The notes: a model not told the origin generated them from the sequence alone. 64,000 nucleotides of DNA from Taudactylus pleione (GCA_031769625.1 JAUIMM010000636.1:2507501-2571500), one strand, 5' to 3'; counted from the first letter of the stretch, positions 12,034 through 23,076 are shown. Numbers and translations: made by a program.

Positions 12034-12159
12034 GCACTCTGTATTTAAATTACAGAAGCATCAAAGCAAAGTGACCTTGGCAATTATTTTATTATAAACT
12101 TATAGACGTATTTAGAATGTGTAAGGTAAATACAACTACATCTTTAGCTATGACTTTTC

Positions 12160-12510
12160 CAAAAAAATATATATATACAAACACACACACATGAAAGAGG
12201 GTCAATAAAGGACCTGAAACGTCAGAATATACTTTTGGATGTTTAACTATTATTTTGAGTTATAGTCCCAGGAGTGCTTATATATTGATTATACTGTATA
12301 TTATTATATGTAATCAATACAGAAAGCCGCACTCACTTTTTAAACTGCAGAGTGTGGGGTGCTCCACTAGAGATACTGAAGTCCTGTATACAAAATCCAA
12401 ATGGAATGGGCACTCACCAGTCAATAGAAAAAGTTTCTTTAAATACTCATATACTACATAACAGATAGTCGACGTTTTGGTCTTTGTCGGTCAAGACAAG
12501 GCAATCACCA
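12160..12510. mobile_element. Penelope-type terminal repeat fragment
   Basis: The segment follows a short (TA)n tract and contains GGACCTGAAACGTC at about 12210. On the minus strand near 12468-12500 it contains CAAAACGTCGAC with an upstream GACCGACAAAGACC. Such GAAACGTC-type motifs resemble decayed hammerhead cores found in Penelope-like terminal repeats. The GCACTCAC text near 12330 and 12410 matches ends seen at the 13.8-kb Penelope arm. No reverse transcriptase is present. Confidence 0.4.
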
Positions 12511-12689
12511 CAAAGCTACCACCAAAAAGACCCTTGACCCACCTACCCCTAAAACCGATTTATTTAGCCATGTCAATTAGTGTAACACCTCCCACATCCC
12601 AAACCAGGCAGTGTATGTGTATATGAGAGGGTATGCCTATGGTCCCTGCGCAATGTTGCAGACTACAACAGTAGGTTAGACTTACTAGT

Positions 12690-13060
12690 ATCACCAATAA
12701 CCATACATGTCTACCCTCCCAGTTTTCGTGGGATGCTCATGATTTTTCGGGTAACCCCCTGCACCCCCGGAAGGGTAGGCACTTCTCCCGCATTCTGCCC
12801 ACTTCCTAGTGAAGTAGGCAGAATGGGGAGAATTTCCGTGGTGATAGCGGGTCCCCATGTAGGGGGCAAGGCTTAATGACGCAATTCTTAATGAATCCAG
12901 TCATTTAGCCCCGCCCCCTATGGAAATGTTTGCCAATCGCTGTAATTTACTGCAAAGGGGATGGGGCTTAATAACGTGAACCATCAGGCCCCGCCCCTGT
13001 CACAACTCACTTGCTTCTCCTCCCCAGACGTCTCCTGGGGAGGAGAAATTAAAGGTAGGC
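12690..13060. repeat. Dispersed repeat, unclassified
   Basis: Contains internal inverted text (CCCACTTCCTAGTGAAGTAGG at about 12798) and paired GGCCCCGCCCC motifs around 12905-13000. It looks like an interspersed repeat; the family was not recognised. Confidence 0.35.
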
Positions 13061-13220
13061 AACTATGCCAATAACCAATCTCCCCAAAGGGAATTAAAGA
13101 GACAAGCCTGCAGCAAAATAAAGGGGTTGAAAGCCTCAGCTCCGCCACTTGGAAGAGCAATGCGTTCCACAGTGTGGAATGCATGGCAAGGCAGACCTAG
13201 CTAAGAAAACAAAGCAGGAC

Positions 13221-13390
13221 ATTGCCATGGCAACAGACTAGCGACATAATGCTAGAGCCAGGGACACCCCACAACTGCTGTAATACTGCACAACCTCAGC
13301 AGAGACGCCGGAAGTAACTATTGCTAGGCAATCGATGCTACACGATCTCGGCGGAGACACCGGAAGTCACTGTTGCTAGGCAACCAATGC
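13221..13390. promoter_or_regulatory. Cluster of three RFX/X-box-like palindromes and ETS-like sites
   Basis: Three palindromes fit the RFX X-box form GTTRCYNNRGYAAC: ATTGCCATGGCAAC at 13221-13234, ATTGCTAGGCAAT at 13320-13332, and GTTGCTAGGCAACC at 13372-13385. The last two lie in a 51/52-bp direct duplication (13288-13338 and 13339-13390). Each copy also has an ETS-like CCGGAAGT. Binding is inferred from motif form only. The segment lies in repeat-rich DNA next to the Penelope palindrome and may be part of a transposon promoter. Confidence 0.45.
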
Positions 13391-13770
13391 AACAGAGAAT
13401 TATATACATAACTCTGGAGCCCATCATACCAGCAATAGAATAGACAATATAAAGAATATATGTAACACAAAGGCCAAGCATCCACCATAGTGGGAACCAA
13501 ATCGCAATTCACACAGTTGCAACATTAAAAATAGGTGTCTAACCATTACAAATGATAATTAAAAGGCTAATCAAATTGGCTCAAAGGGAAGGGGCACACC
13601 CACCGTAATACCATATGTAGAAACCATTATTTATACAAAAACACATATAGATAAAAAAATAAACAAATAAACAAACTATAATACTAATAACAAATTGTGG
13701 AAAAATAAACAAATTTACAATAAGAAAATATAATAGAAAAAATGTAAAACAATATCAAGATGAATAAAAA

Positions 13771-13778
<8 letters not shown>
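13391..13778. other. A-rich stretch before the Penelope palindrome
   Basis: A-rich sequence with AAATAAACAAATAAAC-like runs at 13650-13720. It may be a degraded retroelement tail. No gene was seen. Confidence 0.3.

Positions 13779-13813
<35 letters not shown>
13779..13813. repeat. (TA)n microsatellite
   Basis: Uninterrupted AT dinucleotides follow an A run. A second (TA)n tract lies at the other end of the Penelope palindrome near 16665. Confidence 0.9.
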
Positions 13814-13815
<2 letters not shown>

Positions 13816-14480
13816 AATAGAAAGACATCCGGCACTCAAATATATAGAGACAACTTGCCTGGGTGCACATCCAAGGAGGTAATGTATGTAATGGACGATT
13901 GGAGGCACTCGGCAGGACTGAACAACTACTCACAAATGAAGCCAGACGGAGCCGGTGTATGGGTCAACGTTTCAGCAGACTTGCTGCTTTTATCAAGACA
14001 TAAAGATACTGAAAACAGATACATACATATATAGACTTACTCCGTGTCCATCACCTCCACGGCATCCCCCGCCGCTGCGTCGCGCAATGACATCACCACT
14101 TGGGACACACCAACGCTCGCGCGTCAAGAGGGGGCGTGGTCAAACACCTGTGCCATCACCATGACTACACAAATACAACAAACAATGATACACATGAAGA
14201 TAAGGATAAAGGAGTGTGCGTGATAGCACCTAAACTTATGGGCTGAGCAAACTAAAACATGCTCATGCTACAGACATACCCTTAGATAATGTCCCAATAA
14301 GAACAATCTCAAAACCCAAATGGGGTAAATGCATGATGATATGAGGATTAGTCTAGAAATACTGAATTTAACCCATTACTGTGGATCACCTGCAAATGAA
14401 AACCTGTGGTACAACTGCCTGCTAAACTGTCAGATGCTGTAATGGCAAACATAAATGTAAGGAACAAAGAAGGGAGGTAT

Positions 14481-15281
14481 TTAGAGGTAACAATTAAAAG
14501 ATAGGTTCTCGTTAAGGCCCATAGGATATACAGTCTGTAGTGTATAGATCCATTTCGCCTCCCTCTGCAACAACAAACGACCTCTGTCACCTCCCCTGTT
14601 GCTAGGGGGTATCCAATCTATCATCTTATATCTTCGGCTTGAGAGATTATGTTGCTGTTCTCGAAATTGACATGCAACTGGCTGGTCACAACCCTTACCC
14701 TCCAGCGCAGCCCTAATGCTGGACCGGTGTAGCGCCATCCTCTCTTTAAACTGACGAGTGGATTTTCCAATGTACAATTTGCTATATGGACATCTGATGT
14801 AATACACTACATATTTACTTGAGCACGTTAGTGCGTGCTTGATAAAGAATTTTTTTCCAGATCGGGGATGTAAAAATGAGTCTCCTGTTTTGAGGAAGCC
14901 ACAAGTAGTGCATCCTGTGCATTTAAAATTACCTGGCTTGCGTGTCAAAAAATTATTGGATTTATTTGCAGAAAATTGACTGATATCATTGTGGACTATA
15001 ATGTCCCTGATATTTCTCCCTCGCTTGAAAGATGGCAAAATAGAAGACCCGCACAAGGCTGGCATTTGTTTGTCTGTAGAAACTATAGGCCACATGGCAT
15101 TAGCAGTTCGCATCAAATCATGGCTACCTTTAGAATATGTTTGTGTCCAAACCACTTGGTTCTCTAATATCTTTGGTACAGCTGGTGAAAGAGCATCTTT
15201 GCGGCTCAGCGCCAATGCACGGTCTCTGGCTCTAGTTAGGATTTTGTGATGATATCCACGTTGAAGGAACTTCATCATCAT
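14481..15281 (-). pseudogene. Penelope-like element C-terminal fragment with GIY-YIG endonuclease
   Basis: The open frame is 266 codons. An N-terminal linker (KILTRARDRAL) leads to an RNIRDIIV motif near residue 95, typical of the region after the reverse transcriptase in Penelope-like proteins. A cysteine knuckle (CTGCTTCG) follows near residue 120. The GIY-YIG nuclease domain starts at VVYYIRC and continues to KLYIGKSTRQFKERM at about residues 155-185, with a late conserved stretch EAKWIYTLQT..P.GLNE. The GIY-YIG fold nicks target DNA for insertion. The frame is intact but lacks the reverse transcriptase, so it is a 5'-truncated fragment. The ATG at its start lies at the truncation edge and may not be a real start. 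Confidence 0.75.
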
Positions 15282-15327
15282 GTTCTAAATTTGTAATTGT
15301 GCATCTTGCGGATCACTACAGATTCAC

Positions 15328-16068
15328 AAAATCCTAACTAGAGCCAGAAACCGTGCATTGGCGGTGAGCCGCAAAGATGCTCTTTCACCAGCTGTGGTTT
15401 GGACACAAACATATTCTAAAGGTAGCCATGATTTGATGCAAACTGCTAAGGCCATGTGGCCTATAGTTTCTACAGACAAACAAATGCCAGCCTTGTGCGG
15501 ATCTTCTATTTTGCCATCTTTCAAGCGAGGGAGAAATATCAGGGACATTATAGTCCACAATGATATCAGTCAATTTTCTGAAAATAAATCCCATAATTTT
15601 TTGACACGCAAGCCAGGTAATTTTAAATGCACAGGATGCACTACTTGTGGCTTCCTCGAAACAGGAGACTCATTTTTACATCCCCGATCTGGAAAAAAAT
15701 TCTTTATCAAGCATGCACTAATGTGCTCAAGTAAATATGTAGTGTAATACATAAGATGTCCATGTTGCAAGTTGTACATTGGAAAAACCACTCGTCAGTT
15801 TAAAGAGAGGATGGCGCTACACCGGTCCAGCATTAGGGCTGCGCTGGAGGGTAAGGGTTGTGACCAGCCAGTTGCATGTCATTTTCGAGAACAGCAACAT
15901 AATCTCTCAAGCCTAAAATATAAGATGATAGATTGGATACCCCCTAGCAACAGGGAAGGTGACAGAGGTCGTTTGTTGTTGCAGAGGGAGGCGAAATGGA
16001 TCTATACACTACAGACTTTGCATCCTATGGGCCTTAACGAGAACCTATCTTTTAATTGTTACCTCTAA
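15328..16068 (+). pseudogene. Penelope-like GIY-YIG fragment, inverted copy with a nonsense codon
   Basis: This is the mirror of the minus-strand fragment at 14481-15281. It keeps the RNIRDIIV motif, the cysteine knuckle and most of the GIY-YIG domain. A TAA at 15745-15747 replaces the TAC (tyrosine) codon of the other arm, inside the GIY part of the domain, and the same frame then continues to 16068. About 24 bp are missing near 15395 relative to the left arm, which keeps the frame. It cannot make an intact nuclease. Confidence 0.75.
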
Positions 16069-16667
16069 ATACCTCCCTTCTTTGTTCCTTACATTTATGT
16101 TTGCCATTACAGCATCTGACAGTTTAGCAGGCAGTTGTACCACAGGTTTTCATTTGCAGGCGATCCACAGTAATGGGTTAAATTCAGTATTTCTAGACTA
16201 ATCCTCATATCATCATGCATTTACCCCCATTTGGGTTTTGAGATTGTACTTATTGGGACATTATCTAAGGGTATGTCTGTAGCATGAGCATGTTTTAGTT
16301 TGCTCAGCCCATAAGTTTAGGTGCTATCACGCACACTCCTTTATCCTTATCTTCATATGTATCATTGTTTGTTGTATTTGTGTAGTCATGGTGATGGCAC
16401 GGGTGTTTGACCATGCCCCATCTTGACGCGCGAGCGTTGGTGTGTCCCAAGTGGTGACGTCATTGCTCGACGCAGCAGTGGGGGATGCCGTGGAGGTGAT
16501 GGACACGGAGTAAGTCTATATATGTATGTATCTGTTTTCAGTATCTTTATGTCTTGATAAAAGCAGCAAGTCTGCTGAAACGTGAAAAAAAAAAACCGGC
16601 GCCGTCTGGCTTCATTTGTGAGTAGTTGTTCAGTCCTGCCGAGTGCCTCCGATCGTCCATTACATAT

Positions 16668-17165
16668 ATATATATATACATATATATATAATGTAGTTTG
16701 TTAGTGCGTTAATTAGAATACATCAATATAAACATTTATACAAAGTCCAGTCAGTTCATATAGATGGAAGATTTTCCCAGAAATCAAATGTTACTGGAGA
16801 CAAGGACTACTCAAACCTGCTGTTTGCCAGAGGTCTTTGGTTCATGCTGTAATACCTGAAGAGGATGAACCACCAGTGTTGGTACGAGTGCACTTTGCAG
16901 TCAGATGTGAATGTTAAATAAAACATATTTTTATCTTTTAATGCACTATGTGGCACCCCCTTTTTCTGCTTCATTTTTAGAAATATATATATAAGTAGAA
17001 AAATAAAAAATAAATAGAAAAAATAAATAGAAAAAATAGAAAATCCGTAAAATTTGTACCAACATTGTTATCTTTACCGCAAAAAAATATTATATGGATG
17101 GTATTCATTCAGGCCCCTTGGGGCCACTCTGTCCAGCTTAAAAAGGGGCCTGAGTGAGTACCATC
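16668..17165. other. No gene recognised; one AATAAA site
   Basis: The stretch has an ATTAAATAAAACAT-like polyadenylation motif near 16918 after ordinary-complexity sequence at 16740-16915. It could be the 3' end of an old retrocopy, but no protein was recognised. Confidence 0.3.
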
Positions 17166-17212
17166 AATATAATATACACACACATATATATATACACACA
17201 CACACATACACG

Positions 17213-17249
<37 letters not shown>

Positions 17250-17326
17250 ATATGTGTATATATACACACACATTTATACACACACAAATACATTTTCTAT
17301 ATTTATATATATATATATATATATAC
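17166..17326. repeat. TA/CA microsatellite, hAT insertion site
   Basis: Alternating TA and CACA runs. The hAT element follows immediately, and the same TA-rich text resumes after it at 23712. Confidence 0.9.
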
Positions 17327-17486
17327 TAGGGGTGAGCGGGTTCGGATTTCTGAAATCCGAACCCCCCCGAGCCCCCCCGATCCGAGTCTGATCCGAGTCA
17401 GGCTCGACTTTTCCCGCCTGACTCGGATCTGAAATCGAGGCAAAACGTCATCATCCCGCCTTCCGAGTCTCGCGGGTTTTGGATCC

Positions 17487-17494
17487 TATATAAG
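17487..17494 (+). promoter_or_regulatory. TATA box of the hAT element
   Basis: TATATAAG lies about 160 bp inside the left end. The same motif is kept at the same relative place in the second hAT copy (54364-54371, minus strand) despite divergence. Transcription start would be expected about 25-30 bp downstream, near 17515. Confidence 0.65.
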
Positions 17495-17559
17495 GTACCC
17501 GCGTCGGCGCCATTTTCTCACTCGGCTGTGGACAGTGAAGAGGGAGGGTGGGAGTTAGG

Positions 17560-17835
17560 GCTGTGTAGTGTAGTGTAGTGTAGTGCTGCTGTTGTCCACT
17601 ACTTCAAAGTCCATAGGGGCTGGCTGTGTTGTGCTGTGCTGCTGTTGTTAATAGGGGCTGTGTCCACTACTTCAAAGTCCATAGGGGCTGGCTGGACTGT
17701 GTTGTGCAGTCAGTTCTCCATAGGGGCTGTGTCCACTCCAAAGTCCTGTGCAGTGTCCCAGTCCTAAAGGAGTGCTGTAGTGTTGTCCAGGGGGTGCTCT
17801 GTCCATCAGGGGTGCTCCCCCCAAGTGCTAAAAAA
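17560..17835 (+). repeat. Degenerate repeats of CATAGGGGCTG type
   Basis: TAGTGTAGTG runs are followed by several spaced copies of CAAAGTCCATAGGGGCTGGC and GTTGTGCTGTG. The second hAT copy has the matching block at about 53870-54300 with more regular units of about 60 bp. Confidence 0.7.
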
Positions 17836-17838
17836 ATT

Positions 17839-19925
17839 ATTTTCTGTGTTTGTGAATTGTGTGCGCAGTAGCCGCACGTGCATCAACAAAGTAGTGCCAA
17901 GCGTGCGCCTGTGTATTAAGTAAAGGGCCGGCTGGCTTGACCGTTAAGGGTGCTGTAACCCCCGAAAGTACACTCCAGTCCAAACCAAAAAAAAAATTAT
18001 TTTCTGTGTTTGTGAATTGTGTGCGCAGTAGCCGCACGTGCATCAACAAAGTAGTGCCAAGCGTGCGCCTGTGTCATAAGTAAAGGGCCGGCTGGCTTGA
18101 CCGTTAAAGGGTGCTGTAACCCCCAAAGTACACTCCAGTCCAAACCAAAAAAAAAATTATTTTCTGTGTTTGTGAATTGTGTGCGCAGTAGCCGCACGTG
18201 CATCAACAAAGTAGTGCCAAGCGTGCGCCTGTGTCATAAGTAAAGGGCCGGCTGGCTTGACCGTTAAGGGTGCTGTAACCCCCGAAAGTACACTCCAGTC
18301 CAAACCAAAAAAAAATAATTTTCTGTGTTTGTGAATTGTGTGCGCAGTAGCCGCACGTGCATCAACAAAGTAGTGCCAAGCGTGCGCCTGTGTCATAAGT
18401 AAAGGGCCGGCTGGCTTGACCGTTAAGGGTGCTGTAACCCCCGAAAGTACACTCCAGTCCAAACCAAAAAAAAAATTATTTTCTGTGTTTGTGAATTGTG
18501 TGCGCAGTAGCCGCACGTGCATCAACAAAGTAGTGCCAAGTGTGCGCCTGTGTCATAAGTAAAGGGCCGGCTGGCTTGACCGTTAAAGGGTGCTGTAACC
18601 CCCAAAGTACACTCCAGTCCAAACCAAAAAAAAAATTATTTTCTGTGTTTGTGAATTGTGTGCGCAGTAGCCGCACGTGCATCAACAAAGTAGTGCCAAG
18701 CGTGCGCCTGTGTCATAAGTAAAGGGCCGGCTGGCTTGACCGTTAAGGGTGCTGTAACCCCCGAAAGTACACTCCAGTCCAAACCAAAAAAAAATTATTT
18801 TCTGTGTTTGTGAATTGTGTGCGCAGTAGCCGCACGTGCATCAACAAAGTAGTGCCAAGCGTGCGCCTGTGTCATAAGTAAAGGGCCGGCTGGCTTGACC
18901 GTTAAGGGTGCTGTAACCCCCAAAGTACACTCCAGTCCAAACCAAAAAAAAAATTATTTTCTGTGTTTGTGAATTGTGTGCGCAGTAGCCGCACGTGCAT
19001 CAACAAAGTAGTGCCAAGCGTGCGCCTGTGTCATAAGTAAAGGGCCGGCTGGCTTGACCATTAAGGGTGCTGTAACCCCCGAAAGTACACTCCAGTCCAA
19101 ACCAAAAAAAAAATTATTTTCTGTGTTTGTGAATTGTGTGCGCAGTAGCCGCACGTGCATCAACAAAGTAGTGCCAAGCGTGCGCCTGTGTCATAAGTAA
19201 AGGGCCGGCTGGCTTGACCGTTAAAGGGTGCTGTAACCCCCAAAGTACACTCCAGTCCAAACCAAAAAAAAAAATATTTTCTGTGTTTGTGAATTGTGTG
19301 CGCAGTAGCCGCACGTGCATCAACAAAGTAGTGCCAAGCGTGCGCCTGTGTCATAAGTAAAGAGCCAGCTGGCTTGACCGTTAAAGGGTGCTGTAACCCC
19401 CGAAAGTACACTCCAGTCCAAACCAAAAAAAAATTATTTTCTGTGTTTGTGAATTGTGTGCGCAGTAGCCGCACGTGCATCAACAAAGTAGTGCCAAGCG
19501 TGCGCCTGTGTCATAAGTAAAGGGCCGGCTGGCTTGACTGTTAAAGGGTGCTGTAACCCCCAAAGTACACTCCAGTCCAAACCAAAAAAAAAATTATTTT
19601 CTGTGTTTGTGAATTGTGTGCGCAGAAGCCGCACGTGCATCAACAAAGTAGTGCCAAGCGTGCGCCTGTGTCATAAGTAAAGGGACGGCTGGCTTGACCG
19701 TTAAAGGGTGCTGTAACCCCCGAAAGTACACTCCAGTCCAAACCAAAAAAAAATTATTTTCTGTGTTTGTGAATTGTGTGCGCAGTAGCCGCACGTGCAT
19801 CAACAAAGTAGTGCCAAGCGTGCGCCTGTGTCATAAGTAAAGGGCCGGCTGGCTTGACCGTTAAAGGGTGCTGTAACCCCCAAAGTACACTCCAGTCTAA
19901 ACCAAAAAAAAAATTATTTTCTGTG
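17839..19925 (+). repeat. 13-unit, 160-bp tandem satellite inside the hAT element
   Basis: Units start with TTTCTGTGTTTGTGAATTGT at about 17840, 18000, 18160, 18320, 18480, 18640, 18799, 18958, 19118, 19278, 19438, 19598 and 19758, then a truncated unit at 19918. Periods are 159-161 bp and the units are nearly identical. Each contains CACGTG (an E-box), an A run and a CCAGTCCAAACC block. The array ends 40 bp before the transposase ATG. The many 70-codon minus-strand frames are shadows of the repeat. Confidence 0.95.
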
Positions 19926-19962
19926 TTTAGCCGCACGTATATATCAAATCGATATAACATAA

Positions 19963-22900
19963 ATGGAGGACCAAACTTTCTCCGATAAAAATAAAATAGA
20001 GAAAGATCAAGAACCACTTCCTCCTAGTGCTGAAGCTGCTGCCACTAGTCATGACATAGACGATAACATGCCATCAACGTCGTCTGCCAAGGCCGATGCC
20101 CAATGTCATAGTAGAGGGCACATACAATCCCAAATGGCAAAGTTCAGGAAAATGACCTTGAAAAAGACATTTAAATCAGCTGAAGAGAAACGTAAACTTG
20201 CCAATATGCCATTTACGACACGGAGTGGCAAGGAACGGCTAAGGTCGATCCCTAGTATGTTCATGACTAGTGGTTCAGCTTCACATGACGATGGAAGCCC
20301 GCCTCCCACTAAAAAAATCAAAAGAGTTAAGCTGGCAAAAGCACAGCGAAGAACTGTGCTTTCTAAGAAGATATCACAAATCCCCAAGGAGAGTCCAAGT
20401 GTGGTGGTGGTTGCGATGCCTGACCTTCCCAGCACTGGACGGGAAGAGGTGGCTCTTTCCACCATTTGCACGCCCCCTGCAAGTGCTGAAAGGAGCACCC
20501 ACAGTCCACTTGCTGATATGCAAATTGAAGATGTCACTGTTGAAGTACAACAGGATGAGGATACTGGTGTAGCTGGCGCTGAGGAGGAAGTTGGCGAGGA
20601 GGATTCTGATGGTGATGTGGTTTGTTTAAATCAGGCTCCGGGGGAGACAGTTGTTGTCCGTGGGATGAAAAAGCCCATCACGGTCATGCCTGGGCAGAAG
20701 ACCAAACATTCCACCTCTTTGGTCTGGCAATATTTCTATCCAAATCCGGACAACAACTGTCTTGCCATATGTACCATATGTAAAGGTGAAATAAGTAGGG
20801 GTAGGGACGTCAACCACCTAGGAACATCCTCCCTTATACGGCACCTGCAGCGCGTTCATAAAAAGTTACTGTCAAGTTCAGAAACTTTGGCTAAGACCGT
20901 AAGCAGTCCAGGGACACCTAAATCCCGTTGTCCTGTTGTATCCAAGCGCCTGCAAACCACACCGTCAACTCCCTCCTTGTCAATTTCCTCCTTAGTCAGG
21001 ATCGGAAGTAGTCCTGCAGGCCATGTCACTGGCATGACTGACTCTCCTATCCGGGATTCCTCTGGAGGATCCTGCATTGCTACGCCTACTGCTGCCGCTG
21101 CTGCTGTTGCTGCTGCTGGGAGTCGTTCATCATCCCAGAGAGGAAGTAGGAACACCACTACTTTTACTAAACAATTGACCCTCCAACAGTCCTTAGCGAG
21201 GAGGATGAAGTACGACAGCAGTCATCCTGAAGCAAAACGTATAACTGAGGCCTTGACTGCTATGTTGGTGTTAGACGTGCGTCCGGTATCCGCCATTAGT
21301 GCAGTGGGATTTAGACAATTGATGGAGGTAGTGTGTCCCCGGTTCCAAATCCCGTCTAGATTCCACTTCACTAGGCAGGTGATACCGAGACTGTACAGAA
21401 ACGTCAGAAAAAGTGTCCTCAGTGTCCTGAAAAATGCCGTTGTACACAATGTCCACTTAACCACGGACATGTGGACAAGTGGAACAGGGCAGACTAAGGA
21501 CTATATGACTGTGACAGCCCACTGGGTAGATGTATCACCTTACGCAGCAACAGCAGCAGCGTCACCAGTAGCAGCATCTCAGAAACGCCAGCTCGTTACA
21601 AGGCAGGCTACGCTGTGTATCACCGGTTTCAGTAAGAGGCACACCGCCGACAACCTCTTAGAGAAACTGAGGGAAATCATCGCCCAGTGGCTTACCCCAC
21701 TTAGACTCTCCTGGGGATTTGTGATATCTGACAACGCCACCAATATTGTGCGGGCATTACATCTGGGCAAATTCCAGCACGTCCCATGTTTTGCTCACAC
21801 AATAAACTTGGTGGTGCAGAATTTTCTGAAAAGCGACAGGGGCGTGCAGGAGACGCTTTGGGTGGCCCGAAAAATTTCTGGCCACTTTCGCCATTCAGCG
21901 ACTGCGTGCCGAAGACTGGAGCGCCAGCAAACACTCTTGAACCTGCCCCGCCATCACCTGAAGCAAGAGGTTGTGACGCGGTGGAACTCAACCCTCTATA
22001 TGCTTCAGAGGATCGAGGAGCAGCAAAAGGCCATACAAGCCTATACATCCACCTATGACATAGGCAAAGGAGGGGGTATGCACCTGACTCCAGCGCAGTG
22101 GAGAATGATTTCCGTGTTGTGCAAGGTTCTCCAGCCCTTCGAACTTGCCACACGTGAAGTCAGTTCAGACACAGCCAGCTTGAGTCAGGTCATTCCCCTC
22201 ATCAGGCTTTTGCAGAAGCAGCTGGAGAAAGTGAAGGAGGAGCTAAGACGGAGCGATTCCGCTCGGCATGTGGGACTTGTGGATGAAGCCCTTCATTCGC
22301 TTTGCCAGGATTCCAGGGTGGTCAATCTGTTGAAATCAGACCACTGCATTTTGGCCACCGTGCTTGATCCTAGGTTTAAAGCCTATGTGGTGTCTCTCTT
22401 TCCGGCCGACACAAGCCTGCAGAGGTGCAAAGACCTGCTGGTGAACACACTGTCAGCTGAAGCGGAACGTGACACGTCAACGGCTCCTTCTTCATTTTCT
22501 CCCGCAACTGGGGCTGCCAGGAAAAAACTTAGGTATCCTAAGCAACCCGCTGGCGGTGATGCAGGGCAGGCAGGACCAAGTTTGGACATCTGGTCTGGAC
22601 TGAAGGACCTGGCAACAATTTCTGACATGTCTACTGTCACTGCATATGATACTGTCACCATTGACAGAATGGTGGAGGATTACATCGGTGACAGCATCTA
22701 AGTAGGCATGTCAGACAGTCCATACCTGTACTGGCAGGAAAAAGAGGCAATTTGGAGGCCCCTGTACAAGCTGGCTCTATTTTACCTGAGTTGCCCCCCC
22801 TCCAGTGTGTACTCCGAAAGAGTGTTTAGTGCAGCCGGGAACCTTGTCAGCGAAAGGCGTAGGAGGTTGCTTCCACAGAATGTGGAGAAGATGATGTTCA

Positions 22901-23076
22901 TCAAAATGAATTATCAGCTCTTCCAGGGAGACCAGCCTCCAGAAGGTACAGAGGGACCTGTGGTGGTGGATTCAAGTGGGGACGAGTTAATACTTTGTGA
23001 GGATGAGGATGTACATACTGAAGAGGGTGAGGAATCGGTGGATGAGGAGGATGAGGATGACATCTTGCCTCCGTAG
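19963..23076 (+). pseudogene. hAT transposase with BED zinc finger, one in-frame stop
   Basis: The frame opens with ATG at 19963, runs 912 codons to a TAA at 22699-22701, then continues in the same frame to 23076, giving about 1,037 codon positions. A basic, low-complexity N-terminus precedes a BED-type zinc finger at about residues 243-300 (CTICKG, then RHLQRVH). The RNase-H-like core follows, with TTDMWTSG (aspartate about 502), VISDNATN (aspartate about 590), CFAHTINLVV and RWNSTLYML. The hAT dimerisation region (YSERVFSAAGN, LVSERRRRLLP) lies after the stop, and the tail is acidic. The element at 51363-54529 has CAA at the stop position, so a single C-to-T change explains the break. Loss of the dimerisation region should inactivate the protein unless the stop is read through. 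The usual role is cut-and-paste transposition of its own element. Confidence 0.85.

Larger units (their letters stand above)
13884..16667. mobile_element. Head-to-head inverted pair of 5'-truncated Penelope-like elements
   Basis: The left arm (about 13884-15270, element on the minus strand) and right arm (about 15325-16667, plus strand) are near-identical inverted copies meeting at a short non-matching centre of about 50 bp. Each arm carries the C-terminal GIY-YIG part of a Penelope-like protein and about 0.6 kb of downstream sequence ending at GTAATGGACGAT. The reverse transcriptase is missing from both. The right arm lacks about 24 bp present in the left arm, near 15395, and has substitutions. 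Inverted partial copies are known for Penelope-like elements. Both outer ends touch or lie near TA-rich repeats. Confidence 0.8.

Noticed and set aside
16740..16930. Host 3'UTR exon ending in AATAAA
   Set aside because: No coding sequence or splice acceptor could be tied to it, and it lies between two transposons; left as unclassified.
17839..19925. CRISPR array
   Set aside because: Units are contiguous and near-identical throughout, with no variable spacers, inside a eukaryotic transposon.
17837..20017. Series of about 70-codon minus-strand ORFs with nearly identical peptides
   Set aside because: They repeat every 160 bp with the satellite unit and have no domain. They are shadows of the tandem array inside the hAT element.
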